A DNA stretch of 64,000 nucleotides from Pseudomonadota bacterium (GTDB lineage: Bacteria; Pseudomonadota; Gammaproteobacteria; Burkholderiales; Chitinibacteraceae), in NCBI GenBank assembly GCA_018261735.1, contig JAGTRM010000011.1, forward strand, positions 35,585-99,584, written 5' to 3'. The notes under the pieces are model-generated. The model was not told the origin of the DNA. It worked only from the letters and a program-made list of their open reading frames with translations, and did no database searches. The position numbers were made by a program, and so were the translations under genes. Below, piece by piece: positions 55,080-64,000 of this stretch. The stretch's first letter is position 1, and each line of letters starts with the position of its first letter.

Positions 55080-56912
55080 ATGAAGCTTTCACTGAGTACC
55101 GCCGTCGTGCTTGCCATCCTGATCGGTCTGCTCTTGCCTGCAACCGCTGGCAACTACCTGAGTACCCGCCATGAATTGAAACTGATTGATACCGAGCAGG
55201 ATCTCGCCCACCAGCGTTATGCCGACATGCTGGTCCTGGGCATGCAGGAGCCCTTGTGGAATCTGGCTCCCGAATCGGGAAAACCGCTGCTTGAATCGCT
55301 GATGAGCGACAAGCGCGTGGTCCGCATCACGGTGAACGATGCGGCGCTGGGGCTTTTTCTGAGCGCCAACCATCCGGAACGCCGGCTTGGGCAACTGCGG
55401 TCGGTCACCCGCGTCATCAACAAACAAGGCAGCGCCATCGGCACCGCCACGCTCGAAATGGATGACGGCCTTGCCGCCAGCCATATCGAGCAGATGCAAC
55501 AGAAATTCCTGCTGACTGCATTGCTGCAAGCAGGCATCAGCCTTGCACTCATCATGATCCTGTTACATACCCGCGTCCTGCGCCCGGTACGGCAGCTGGC
55601 CGAGCAATCCATGCAACTGGCCCGCAACAAGCTGCAAACGCCCTTTGTCTGGCGCCGCCACGATGAAATCGGTGAATTGGGACAAAACCTGGAAGCCACC
55701 CGCAATGCCCTGCAGGCCTTGCTGAATACGCTGGAGCAAAAAAACGTCCAACTGGAAACGGACCTCTTGAGCCGGCGCCAAATCGAATCGGCCCTGCGCG
55801 CGAGCCAGGATCGCTACCGGCGACTGGTGGAAACAACCCGGGTTATCCCGTGGGATGCCAATCCTACCGAATGGCGCTTTACCTATGTCGGCCCGCAGGC
55901 AGAACATTTGCTTGGCTACCCGCTGACCAGCTGGTACAGCGAAGGTTTCCTCTCCAGTTATCTGCACCCGGACGACCGGCATCTGGCTTATGAACTCTTT
56001 ACCGATTTCCAGCATGAAAACCGTCAGTTCGAGTGCCGGCTCATCGCCAGTGACGGAAAGGAAATCTGGATTCTGCTGATCGCATTCAATCAGTTGGATG
56101 AGGATGGACGACGCCGGCTGCATGGTTTCCTGGTCGATATCTCCGAGCGCAAACAGGCAGAGCTGGAGCTGGAAAGATACCGCAGCCATCTGGAGGAATC
56201 GCTGGAATCGGTCAGCCGTACGCTCACCGTCTCCAGCCACGAGCTGGAAGCGTTTTCCTACGCGGTTTCACACGATTTGCGCACGCCGCTGCGTGCCATC
56301 GATGGCTTCAGCCAGGTGCTGCTCGAAGATTACGGCGACACCCTCGATACCAATGCCCGCCACTACCTGAAACGCATCCGCAGCGCCATCAACAGCATGG
56401 CCGAGCTGATCGACAACCTGCTCAACCTGTCTTCCTTCTCGCGCATCGAGTTGCGCCCGCAGCCGGTCAACCTGTCCGCAATGGCCGAAGACATCGCCGA
56501 ACAACTCAACGCGCTGCAGCTCGAACAGCACGTGACCATCGACATCACGCCCGGCATGCTGGTGGACGCCGATCCCAAGCTGATCCAGATCGTGCTGCAC
56601 AACTTGCTCGACAACGCCTGGAAGTATTCCGCCGCATCAACCGAGCCCCATGTCTGGTTTGGCGTTTCGACCATCAATCATCAACCCGTCTACTTTATCC
56701 GCGACAACGGCATCGGTTTTGACATGACCGAAGCCAACCGCCTGTTCAGCCCGTTCCAGCGCCTGCACTCGCAAAGCGAATATCCTGGCAGCGGCATTGG
56801 TCTGGCGATTGTCCAGCGCATCATCAGCCGCCACAAAGGCCACATCTGGGCCAAATCCGCCCCGAACGAAGGCGCCACCTTTTTCTTCACCCTGCCCTCG
56901 CCAAAAAAATGA
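55080..56912 (+). CDS. Orphan membrane sensor histidine kinase with HAMP and PAS
   Basis: A 610-residue kinase. Helix 1 about 7-25, a short periplasmic domain (about 26-150), helix 2 about 143-163, HAMP (LHTRVLRPVRQLAEQSMQLA), coiled coil, PAS_3 domain (about 250-360, VIPWDANPTEWRFTYVGPQA), HisKA with AVSHDLRTPLRAIDGFS and HATPase with DNAWKYSA and GSGIGLAIVQRI. It resembles the bacteriophytochrome-type kinase core. No cognate regulator is adjacent; recA follows 74 nt downstream in the same orientation but has its own promoter. Confidence 0.9.
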   Translation: MKLSLSTAVVLAILIGLLLPATAGNYLSTRHELKLIDTEQDLAHQRYADMLVLGMQEPLWNLAPESGKPLLESLMSDKRVVRITVNDAALGLFLSANHPERRLGQLRSVTRVINKQGSAIGTATLEMDDGLAASHIEQMQQKFLLTALLQAGISLALIMILLHTRVLRPVRQLAEQSMQLARNKLQTPFVWRRHDEIGELGQNLEATRNALQALLNTLEQKNVQLETDLLSRRQIESALRASQDRYRRLVETTRVIPWDANPTEWRFTYVGPQAEHLLGYPLTSWYSEGFLSSYLHPDDRHLAYELFTDFQHENRQFECRLIASDGKEIWILLIAFNQLDEDGRRRLHGFLVDISERKQAELELERYRSHLEESLESVSRTLTVSSHELEAFSYAVSHDLRTPLRAIDGFSQVLLEDYGDTLDTNARHYLKRIRSAINSMAELIDNLLNLSSFSRIELRPQPVNLSAMAEDIAEQLNALQLEQHVTIDITPGMLVDADPKLIQIVLHNLLDNAWKYSAASTEPHVWFGVSTINHQPVYFIRDNGIGFDMTEANRLFSPFQRLHSQSEYPGSGIGLAIVQRIISRHKGHIWAKSAPNEGATFFFTLPSPKK

Positions 56913-56922
56913 ATTAAGCGCT

Positions 56923-56951
56923 TTTCACAAGCAGAACGATTGTTCTATACT
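56923..56951 (+). promoter_or_regulatory. recA promoter with GAAC-N4-GTTC box
   Basis: TTTCAC (56923-56928), 17-nt spacer, TATACT (56946-56951), 35 nt before the recA ATG. GAACGATTGTTC (56934-56945) fills the spacer between the two boxes, an ideal place for repressor binding. It has the arms and spacing of the Gram-positive LexA/DinR box; the classical betaproteobacterial/E. coli CTGT-N8-ACAG box is not seen. Confidence 0.6.
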
Positions 56952-56986
56952 TGCACCCATATTCACCACTGCACGGGATTCACGCC

Positions 56987-58036
56987 ATGGACGAAAACAA
57001 GAGCAAGGCACTCACCGCCGCACTCGCCCAGATCGAACGCCAATTTGGCAAGGGTGCCATCATGAAGATGGGCGAAGCACAGATCGAAAATGACCTGCAA
57101 GTCGTTTCCACCGGCTCGCTGGGGCTGGATCTGGGTCTTGGCGTCGGCGGCCTGCCCCGCGGCCGTGTGGTCGAAATTTTCGGCCCGGAATCCTCGGGCA
57201 AGACAACGCTGTGCCTGCACATCGTCGCGCAAATCCAGAAAGCGGGCGGCGTTGCCGCTTACATCGATGCAGAAAATGCACTGGATCCGGTGTACGCCCA
57301 AAAACTTGGCGTCAACGTTTCCGAAATGCTGATTTCGCAGCCGGATACGGGCGAGCAGGGTCTGGAAATTGCCGACATGCTGGTTCGCTCCGGCGGCGTC
57401 GATCTGATCGTGGTCGACTCGGTGGCGGCGCTCACCCCGAAAGCGGAAATCGAAGGCGAGATGGGCGACCAGCTCCCCGGCCTGCAAGCCCGCCTGATGA
57501 GCCAAGCGCTGCGCAAGCTCACCGCCAACATCAAGCGCACCAATACGCTGGTCATCTTCATCAACCAGCTGCGCATGAAAATCGGCGCGATGATGCCCGG
57601 CCAAAGCCCGGAAGTAACCACCGGCGGCAATGCGCTCAAGTTCTACGCCTCGGTCCGCCTCGATATTCGCCGTATCGGCGCAGTGAAGAAAGGCGAGGAA
57701 ATCATCGGCAACCAGACCAAGGTCAAGATTGCCAAGAACAAGGTTGCACCGCCATTCCGCGTGGTCAATTTCGATATCCTGTACGGCGAAGGCATCAGCC
57801 ACGAAGGCGAAATCATCGAATACGGAGTGACACACAAGATCGTGGAAAAATCCGGGGCCTGGTATGCCTACAACGGCAGCAAGATCGGCCAGGGTATGGA
57901 AAATGCGCGCCAGTATCTGAAAGACAACCCCGAAGTCGCCGCAGAGATCGAACAGAAAATCCGCGCCAAGATCGGCATCGGCGCAGCGCCGATAGAGGCC
58001 GGCGGCTCACTCATCGATGAAGATGTCGAAGCCTGA
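56987..58036 (+). CDS. recA: Recombinase RecA
   Basis: A 349-residue DNA strand-exchange ATPase. Walker [10 protein letters not shown] (66-74), Walker [12 protein letters not shown]2 region with [20 protein letters not shown], given as [10 protein letters not shown] and PEVTTGGNA. It drives recombination and LexA self-cleavage. The start MDENKSKAL is the conserved one; an upstream in-frame ATG is not family-like. recX overlaps the end by 20 nt. Confidence 0.98.
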   Translation: MDENKSKALTAALAQIERQFGKGAIMKMGEAQIENDLQVVSTGSLGLDLGLGVGGLPRGRVVEIFGPESSGKTTLCLHIVAQIQKAGGVAAYIDAENALDPVYAQKLGVNVSEMLISQPDTGEQGLEIADMLVRSGGVDLIVVDSVAALTPKAEIEGEMGDQLPGLQARLMSQALRKLTANIKRTNTLVIFINQLRMKIGAMMPGQSPEVTTGGNALKFYASVRLDIRRIGAVKKGEEIIGNQTKVKIAKNKVAPPFRVVNFDILYGEGISHEGEIIEYGVTHKIVEKSGAWYAYNGSKIGQGMENARQYLKDNPEVAAEIEQKIRAKIGIGAAPIEAGGSLIDEDVEA

Positions 58037-58604
58037 TCTGGAAACACTGCGGGCCATGATGGCCAACAAGGCTGCCGGTGAAAACCGCAGCCTTGTTTCT
58101 TCAGACTCTGCTCTGCCTGAAGAAAAAGTTGTTCCGGCAACTGCACCCAGCCACTCTCGCAACAAAAAACCGCCCTCCCTGCGCAGCAAGGCCCTGCAAT
58201 ACCTGGCTCGCCGCGACTATGCCCGCGCCGAGTTGCGCCAAAAATTACTGCTGCTGTCGGAAGATGCGGAAGAAGTTGAAGCCTTGCTCGAGGATTTTTC
58301 CGCTCGCGGCTGGCTTTCCGACACCCGCTTTGCCGAGCAATGGACCCATCAGCGCGGATCGCGCTATGGTGCGCAACGCCTGAAGCAGGAACTGCGCATG
58401 AAAGGCGTGGCCGAGGAAACCATTGCCACCGCACTGGAAGAAATCGCCGACGGGGAAGAGGCGCGTGCGCGCGCCATCTGGCAAAGAAAATTCGGCGCGC
58501 TCCCCGCCGATATGAACGAGCGCGCGCGACAAGTGCGCTTTCTCGCAGCGCGCGGATTCTCGCTCGATATCGCCTACAAAATCACGGGCAGCCTCGACGA
58601 ATAG
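58017..58604 (+). CDS. recX: RecA regulator RecX
   Basis: A 195-residue inhibitor of RecA filaments. The conserved C-terminal three-helix repeats are seen ([36 protein letters not shown], then [16 protein letters not shown]). The N-terminal 45 residues are variable and low in similarity. Two ATG codons (58017, 58023) are possible. Translation is coupled to recA by the overlap, the usual arrangement. Confidence 0.92.
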   Translation: MKMSKPDLETLRAMMANKAAGENRSLVSSDSALPEEKVVPATAPSHSRNKKPPSLRSKALQYLARRDYARAELRQKLLLLSEDAEEVEALLEDFSARGWLSDTRFAEQWTHQRGSRYGAQRLKQELRMKGVAEETIATALEEIADGEEARARAIWQRKFGALPADMNERARQVRFLAARGFSLDIAYKITGSLDE

Positions 58605-58629
58605 CAGTCCGCAACAAGATCGTACAGCC

Positions 58630-59976
58630 TCAACGCAGCGCCTCTTGGCCCAATAAATTCAGTTTCTTCATCTTGTCATGCAGCGTCGTCTTGGGAATCT
58701 GCAAAGTCTGGCTGGCCTGGGTGAGATTGCCGGCATGGCGGCGCAGGGCATCCAGGATCAATGAGCGCTCGAACGCTTCCACCGCCTGCGACAAGGCCAG
58801 CGGCGCCACGGCCATGCCCTCGCTGAACGGGGGAAACCCGGCCTCGATACCCAACACGCAACGATCGGCCACATTGCGCAGTTCGCGCACGTTACCCGGC
58901 CACGGATAGGCCATCAACTGGCGCATCTTGGCCTGGCTTATTTCCGGAACCGGACGTCCATGATTGGCGCTCGCGAGCAGCAGGAAATGCTCGAACAGCA
59001 AAGGAATGTCCTCGCGGCGCGCACGCAGCGACGGCAAGAGCACCGTCGCCACGCTCAAGCGGTAATACAAATCCGCCCGGAAGCGCCCGGCATCGGCCAT
59101 GGCCAGCAAATCTTCCTTGGTGGCCGCAACGATGCGGCAATCCACCGGAATGGGCGCATTGCCCCCCAGCCGTTCCAACGTGCGTTCCTGCAACACGCGC
59201 AGCAGCTTGACCTGCACCGACAAGGGCATGCTCTCGATTTCATCCAGAAACAGCGTACCGCCATTGGCATATTCGATCTTGCCGATGCGGCGCTTGTTAG
59301 CCCCGGTAAAGGAGCCGGCCTCGTGCCCGAACAACTCGCTTTCGACCAGGGTATCGGGCAAGCCGCCACAGTTGATGGCCACAAAATTGCCGTCGCGCCG
59401 ATTACTGGCATCATGCAGGCAACGCGCCACCAACTCCTTGCCGGTTCCTGTTTCTCCGTGAATCAGCAGTGAGGCATTGGTGTCGGCCAGCTCGCTCACC
59501 ATGCGCCGGACATGCTCAATACTGTGCGACATGCCGATGATACGGGCATCGAGCGCCCCCTTGCCCTTCAGCTGCGCCCGCAGTGCCCGGATTTCCAGCA
59601 CCAGCGTACGTTTGTCGAGCGCCCGGCGCGCCACTTCCACCAGGAATTCTGGGGAAAACGGTTTCTCGACGAAATCGTAAGCCCCCAGTTTCATCGACTG
59701 TACCGCCAGCGCGACATCACCATGCCCGGTGATCAGCACAACGGGCAGATCCGCGTCGATTTCCTGGATTTCTTTCAGCAGGGAAATGCCATCCTTGCCA
59801 GGCAAGCGGATATCGCTGATCACCACGGCAGGTCCGTCAGCGCGGATCGCCTTGAGCGCATCTTCTGCCGATGACACTCCCTGGGTGGCAATGCCTTCAA
59901 GCTGCAAAGCCTGCTCGCACCCCAGCAATACATTGGGATCATCTTCAACCACGAGCACCTTAAGCGGTCGCGCCAT
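58630..59976 (-). CDS. dctD: Sigma-54-dependent response regulator, DctD-like
   Basis: A 448-residue NtrC-family activator. Receiver with D55 (ISDIRLPGKDG), AAA+ domain with Walker A GETGTGKE (about 170), and Fis-type HTH at the C-terminus (AGNLTQASQTLQIPKTTLHD). The sigma-54 contact loop is GSFTGA rather than GAFTGA. It overlaps its kinase gene by 17 nt. DctB/DctD pairs activate C4-dicarboxylate uptake genes from -24/-12 promoters; no such promoter or transporter is in the window, so the target may be elsewhere. Confidence 0.87.
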   Translation of the reverse strand: MARPLKVLVVEDDPNVLLGCEQALQLEGIATQGVSSAEDALKAIRADGPAVVISDIRLPGKDGISLLKEIQEIDADLPVVLITGHGDVALAVQSMKLGAYDFVEKPFSPEFLVEVARRALDKRTLVLEIRALRAQLKGKGALDARIIGMSHSIEHVRRMVSELADTNASLLIHGETGTGKELVARCLHDASNRRDGNFVAINCGGLPDTLVESELFGHEAGSFTGANKRRIGKIEYANGGTLFLDEIESMPLSVQVKLLRVLQERTLERLGGNAPIPVDCRIVAATKEDLLAMADAGRFRADLYYRLSVATVLLPSLRARREDIPLLFEHFLLLASANHGRPVPEISQAKMRQLMAYPWPGNVRELRNVADRCVLGIEAGFPPFSEGMAVAPLALSQAVEAFERSLILDALRRHAGNLTQASQTLQIPKTTLHDKMKKLNLLGQEALR

Positions 59977-61888
59977 TTCTCTCACTCTCTTTGTAAATTG
60001 GTATCGTCAGCGCAAATTCTGCGCCGCCATCCGGCGCATTCCTTGCGGTCAGCTCACCGCCGAAATCCCGGACAATCCCGGCGGAAATGGGCAAGCCCAG
60101 TCCCAGACCCAGCCCCGGTGCCTTGGTGGTGAAAAATGGCTCGAACATATGGCTCAGTGTTTCCTCGCTCAGGCCGGGCCCGTAATCGCGGACCAGCAGT
60201 TTGGCCATTCCATCGCTCACCTCTGCCTGCAGCAGAATCCGCGGCTTCTCCATTTGCTCCATGGCATCCAGAGCATTGCCGATCAGGTTGACCAAGACCT
60301 GCTCCAAGCGATTCGGATCACAGCGGACCAGCAAATCATCCTTCGGAAAATCCATCGTCACGGCAACACGGCCGCGCAGCAATCTTTGCTCCTGCAAAAA
60401 CAGCGCGTTATCCACCGATTTGCCCAAAACGACCATCCGTGGCTCACCCGAGGATTTGCGCGCAAAGCCCTTGAGCTGCCCCGTCATCAGCCCCATCCGC
60501 TCCACCAGCGGCCCGATTCGCTCCAGGTTGGAACTGGCCATTTCCACATCGCCCCGGGCGATGAATTTGACCGCGTTGCCCGAAAGCGTGCTCAGCGCAG
60601 CCAGCGGCTGATTCAGTTCATGGGCAATCCCTGCCGACAATTGCCCGATTACCGCCAGCTTGCTCGCCTGAACCAGACCATCCTGCGCCTCGCGCAGCAC
60701 CTGCTCGGCCCGGCTTCTTTCCTCGACCTCTTGCTGCAGCCGGGCATTGGCTGCGGAAAGATCGGCGGTGCGTTCAACGACTTTGCGTTCCAATTCGTCA
60801 TTGGCGCGTTGCAATGCTTCCCTGGCCTGCAAAATTTCCTTCAGATGCGTTTGTCTGAGCATCAATATCAGCATCAGCCCCATCAGAACAGCGGTAAACA
60901 GCACCGCCAGCGTGGCCCGGATCTTGGCTTGATCTTCGGCCTTTTTCAGATCGGAAAACACCGTCAGATGCCAAGGCGTTCCATTCATCATGCGCGTCTG
61001 GGTCAGGAACAGGCCATCGGTGGAAAACAGGTTTGAATCCCCCCGGCCGGCCGAGGGCAAGGTCACAATACTGCTGCCATCGTCCAGTTCGCGTCGCACC
61101 TTCATGCCCAAAGGCGAAAGCGCATAGCCGGTGTATTGCTGGGAAACCATGATCTGATGACGCGTCGCCTCATCCAGCGGTCGCAGGGCCGCGTACTTCC
61201 ATGACGGCACGGACGACAGCACGACAATGCCATTCCCCTCGGAAAGGATCGCAGGCGATTCGGCGGAAGACCAGGATTTCTCGAGCTGCTCGAGACTGAC
61301 CTTGACCACCGCCGTGCCAATAATACGGTTCCCTTCATGAACCGCGGTCGAAAGAAAGTATCCGGGCTCATTATTGGTGGTACCGATACCATAAAAGCGT
61401 TCGATCCGGTCGATTCCTACATTCTGATAGTACGGCCGATAGGAGAGATCGCGCCCGACAAAGCTGTCGTGCTTGTTCCAGTTGCTGGATGCCACCACCC
61501 GGCCTGAGGTATCCAGCAGGAAAAGGGCCAGCGACCCTACCCGGTTGTTGAGCTTTTCCAGAAACAGGTTGGAGCGAAGCTTGAGTCGCTCGTTTTTCGT
61601 GTTGGCCAGAAATTCCCAGAGCGAAGTATCCAGCCCGACCACATAGGGGAAATTGGCATACTTATCAATTTCGCGCTCGAGACTGTTGGCATAGGTTTCC
61701 AGTCGGTGGAATGCCTGGGTCCGGATCTCGCCCAGCATGTTTTCAAAGGTCAAGCGATAGACGTGCCAACCGATACCGGCCGTAAACAGGAATGCAAGAA
61801 GCAGCAAAATACCGATACGTATCTTGCGCCCCCAGTCCTCGCCAGAGCGGATGCTGGTGTCCACGCTGGAATTGGGTGTTGATTGCAT
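59960..61888 (-). CDS. dctB: C4-dicarboxylate-type sensor kinase, DctB-like
   Basis: A 642-residue kinase. Helix 1 about 27-47, a double-PAS (dCACHE) periplasmic domain about 48-305 of the DctB type (WNKHDSFVGRDLSYRPYYQN and EPGYFLSTAV), helix 2 about 315-335, coiled coil, HisKA with SAGIAHELNQPLAALSTLSG, given as SAGIAHELNQPLAAL, and HATPase with DYGPGL and GLGLGLPIS. Known DctB binds succinate, malate or fumarate. GGAGT precedes MQSTPNSS. It starts 86 nt after hydE on the same strand, so it may be read through from the hyd genes. Confidence 0.88.
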   Translation of the reverse strand: MQSTPNSSVDTSIRSGEDWGRKIRIGILLLLAFLFTAGIGWHVYRLTFENMLGEIRTQAFHRLETYANSLEREIDKYANFPYVVGLDTSLWEFLANTKNERLKLRSNLFLEKLNNRVGSLALFLLDTSGRVVASSNWNKHDSFVGRDLSYRPYYQNVGIDRIERFYGIGTTNNEPGYFLSTAVHEGNRIIGTAVVKVSLEQLEKSWSSAESPAILSEGNGIVVLSSVPSWKYAALRPLDEATRHQIMVSQQYTGYALSPLGMKVRRELDDGSSIVTLPSAGRGDSNLFSTDGLFLTQTRMMNGTPWHLTVFSDLKKAEDQAKIRATLAVLFTAVLMGLMLILMLRQTHLKEILQAREALQRANDELERKVVERTADLSAANARLQQEVEERSRAEQVLREAQDGLVQASKLAVIGQLSAGIAHELNQPLAALSTLSGNAVKFIARGDVEMASSNLERIGPLVERMGLMTGQLKGFARKSSGEPRMVVLGKSVDNALFLQEQRLLRGRVAVTMDFPKDDLLVRCDPNRLEQVLVNLIGNALDAMEQMEKPRILLQAEVSDGMAKLLVRDYGPGLSEETLSHMFEPFFTTKAPGLGLGLGLPISAGIVRDFGGELTARNAPDGGAEFALTIPIYKESERNGATA

Positions 61889-61974
61889 TTCAGACTCCAG
61901 CAAATGACAGGAACTCATACGAGGACAAAAAAAGGCTTCAATGGTTTCGCAATTATAGGGTTATGTCCCTCCGT

Positions 61975-63162
61975 TCAAACTGCGTTGCGCTTCAAATAAT
62001 GCGCCGAATCCCCCCAGCCGTTGCGCAGCACCCGGCGCCCGACTGAATGGATGCGCCCTTCCAGACAGGTTGCGCACTGCTCGGCGTTATCGTCGAGGCA
62101 CGGCTTGCCGTCGTACAGCGTGTACATGCGGCGCACGCGCGGCGGGGTGACCTGCGGCATGATCACATTGGCGCCATAGCGCAGGCCCTGCTCCCGTCCC
62201 GTTTCCGAGAGCGCCTGCAAGGCGGTGGTCGCGGCGATGTTGACGTCGCGCAGCAACAGGCGCGTGGCGGCGATCATTTTCAACGACAGTTGCAGCCGGG
62301 TGTCGACATCGAGGATCGCCGGGTTGCCGGGCAGCACCGCCTGCTCGTGCGGGATGTACGGCCCCATGCCGATCATGTCGACACCCAGCTCTTGGAAGAA
62401 CAGCACGTCGTCCACCAGATCGTCGAGGCTCTGCCCGGGCAGGCCGATCATCACGCCGGTGCCGACCTGGTAGCCGATGTCCTTCAGACTCCGCAGGCAT
62501 GCCACGCGGCTGGCATAACTCTGCTCGGGCGGATGCAGCGCGGCAAACAGGCTCGGCAAGGAACTCTCCATGCGCAGCAGGTAGCGGTGCGCGCCGGCCT
62601 CGTACCAGCGGGCATAGGTCTCGGGCGACTGCTCGCCCACGCACAGGGTGATGCCCACGCCGTCCGGCAGCTCGGGCGTGCGGGTCCCGGCCTTGATCGC
62701 CTGGATCGCGTCGGTCACGAGCTGGACGAACTTGGCATCGCGCCGTTCGCCCGACTGCAGCACGATCGAGCCATAGCCTTTCTGAGCGCACCACTGTGCG
62801 GTTTCGACGATCTCGTCCAGCTCCAGCGCGTAGCGGTCGACCGCCTTGTTGCTGCGGCGGATGCCGCAGTAATGGCAGTCGAGCACGCAGCGGTTGCTGA
62901 ATTCGATCAGCCCGCGCAGGCGCACCGTGTCACCGCAGTGCTGCAGCAAGGTCTGCTCGGCGGCATGGCGGATCACTTCCAGCTCGTCGGCGTCGGTCGT
63001 GGCCAGGATGCGGTGCAGGGTGGCGCGATCCAGGATACCGCCTGCCAGCCGCTCGGCCATCTCCTGCGCCGCGGCACTTCTGGGGCGGGCGGGTTGGCCC
63101 GGTCCTGATCCCGGTCGGACCGGCGCTTTCATCCATTCTATTTTCACGGCTTGCGTCGTCAT
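61975..63162 (-). CDS. hydE: [FeFe]-hydrogenase H-cluster radical SAM maturase HydE
   Basis: A 395-residue radical SAM enzyme of H-cluster assembly. The cluster motif CVLDCHYCGIR gives C92, C96, C99 (CxxxCxxC). The BATS-like C-terminal region and the stretch YGSIVLQSGERRDAKFV, YLLRMESSLPSLFAALHP and GLPGQSLDDLVDDVLFF are HydE-typical. A Cys pair near the C-terminus (CATCLEG) may hold the accessory cluster. An N-terminal Pro/Arg-rich extension of about 30 residues is longer than in clostridial HydE. GGAGAAGGA precedes the start. It overlaps hydF by 4 nt. Confidence 0.93.
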   Translation of the reverse strand: MTTQAVKIEWMKAPVRPGSGPGQPARPRSAAAQEMAERLAGGILDRATLHRILATTDADELEVIRHAAEQTLLQHCGDTVRLRGLIEFSNRCVLDCHYCGIRRSNKAVDRYALELDEIVETAQWCAQKGYGSIVLQSGERRDAKFVQLVTDAIQAIKAGTRTPELPDGVGITLCVGEQSPETYARWYEAGAHRYLLRMESSLPSLFAALHPPEQSYASRVACLRSLKDIGYQVGTGVMIGLPGQSLDDLVDDVLFFQELGVDMIGMGPYIPHEQAVLPGNPAILDVDTRLQLSLKMIAATRLLLRDVNIAATTALQALSETGREQGLRYGANVIMPQVTPPRVRRMYTLYDGKPCLDDNAEQCATCLEGRIHSVGRRVLRNGWGDSAHYLKRNAV

Positions 63163-64000
63163 CTTCCTTCTCCTGCCATGGCCTGACGGTAGGCGTGTTG
63201 CGCCGCGGGGAAACATTCGAGCGTGCGGTCGAGCACACCCTGCACCACCGAGATCGCCATGCCGTAGTTGGTCATCGGGACACCCTGGCGCTCGGCGCGG
63301 TACTGGCGCACCAGCATCTGCTTGCGCGTGGCGGTGCAGCCGCCGCATTGCACGACCAGCGAATACGGCGTCAGGTCTTCCGGGAAATCCTTGCCGGCGC
63401 GCACATCCACCTCCAGATTCCCGCCGGCAAACTGGCGCAACCAGCGCGGAATCTTCACGCGGCCGATGTCATCCGCCAACGAGTGGTGGGCGCAGGTTTC
63501 GGCGATCAGCACCCGGTCCCCGGGCTGCAGGCGCGAAATCGCCCCGGCCCCTTCGGCCAGACGCAGCATGTCGCCCTTGAAGCGCGCCATCAGGATCGAG
63601 AACGTGGTCATGCTGATCGTGTTCGGTGTGTCGGCCGCGACCTTGAGCACGACCTGCGAATCGCAGATCACCAGTTTCGGCGGACTGGACAGCCGCGCCA
63701 AGGCGCTGCTGAGCTCGCGCTCCTTGACGATCATGCCGACGGCATCGCTGTCGAGGATGTCGCGCATGGTCTGTACCTGCGGCAGGATCAGCCGCCCCTT
63801 CGGCGCCCCCAGGTCGATCGGCACCACCAACAGAACCATGTCGCCCGGGCCGATCAGGTCGCCGACGAGGCGCGGCTCTTCCAGGTGGTCGTCCGGCGCC
63901 TGGCGGAACAGCGCTTCCTTGACGCTATCGATGCCGGCGAGTTGCATCGCCGAGATCGTCACGGCCTCGACGCCTTCGCGCTTGAGTTGCTGTAGTGATT
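63159..64000 (-). CDS. hydF: [FeFe]-hydrogenase maturation GTPase HydF (N-terminus outside window)
   Basis: The frame is open to the right edge, so about the C-terminal 280 residues are present: the end of the GTPase domain linker, the dimerisation domain (VPIDLGAPKGRLILPQVQT) and the cluster-binding domain. Conserved Cys are seen in AETCAHHSLADDIGR and VVQCGGCTATRKQM, where the usual HCxxC is QCGGC. HydF is the scaffold that carries the diiron subcluster and delivers it to HydA. hydE follows with a 4-nt overlap. The GTPase motifs and any hydG or hydA lie beyond the edge. Confidence 0.93.
   Translation of the reverse strand, partial: SLQQLKREGVEAVTISAMQLAGIDSVKEALFRQAPDDHLEEPRLVGDLIGPGDMVLLVVPIDLGAPKGRLILPQVQTMRDILDSDAVGMIVKERELSSALARLSSPPKLVICDSQVVLKVAADTPNTISMTTFSILMARFKGDMLRLAEGAGAISRLQPGDRVLIAETCAHHSLADDIGRVKIPRWLRQFAGGNLEVDVRAGKDFPEDLTPYSLVVQCGGCTATRKQMLVRQYRAERQGVPMTNYGMAISVVQGVLDRTLECFPAAQHAYRQAMAGEGR

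Overview
This is a contiguous chromosomal window of GC-rich bacterial DNA whose housekeeping genes (serS, guaB, recA-recX, oxyR, dsbB, hrpA, upp) and small conserved families look like a betaproteobacterium, most likely of the Neisseriales (Chromobacteriaceae or Chitinibacteraceae type). That placement is inferred from protein families, not from a marker-gene tree. Coding density is high. I see no phage, plasmid, insertion-sequence or CRISPR module; mobile-like content is limited to short palindromic dispersed repeats.

Layout. 1-6.9 kb: upp (cut by the left edge), a DMT-family membrane protein, a TPR protein and an L,D-transpeptidase that share a C-terminal domain, a secreted triple EF-hand protein, DUF2322, an OmpA-type lipoprotein and serS. 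7.1-11.8 kb: a CBS-type manganese pyrophosphatase, NfeD/QmcA membrane quality-control genes, and a DHH phosphoesterase. 11.8-16.4 kb: a four-gene polyamine-type ABC importer. 16.4-27.3 kb: an accessory stretch with 2-keto-3-deoxygluconate kinase, a LysR regulator behind a 25-bp palindrome, DUF3750, a Bcr/CflA-type exporter with an aldo/keto reductase, a WYL regulator with a VOC-EVE pair and a repeated operator, glutathione peroxidase and a split ThrE-type exporter. 27.5-35.8 kb: a NarL-type two-component system, aspA, gabD, gabT and a divergent PuuR-like regulator. The importer, gabTD and the PuuR-like regulator together suggest uptake and breakdown of putrescine or GABA to succinate.

36.8-43.6 kb: tRNA-Val and tRNA-Asp, then a seven-gene run that is the best candidate for an undescribed system. 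It consists of a thermostable-hemolysin/GNAT-like protein, an AMP-forming ligase, a TenA-like protein with a diiron-oxidase type ligand pattern, a short-chain dehydrogenase, a secreted TPR protein and an OmpR/QseC-type two-component system. The first four genes overlap by 4 nt each, which suggests tight co-expression of a small biosynthetic pathway acting on an acyl or carboxylic acid.

43.6-64 kb: hrpA, an orphan sensor kinase, a dsbB-oxyR pair, guaB, dadA, another orphan kinase, recA-recX (with a GAAC-N4-GTTC box inside the recA promoter), a DctBD-type sigma-54 two-component system, and at the right edge hydE and hydF, maturation factors of [FeFe]-hydrogenase. The hydrogenase genes themselves are not in the window.
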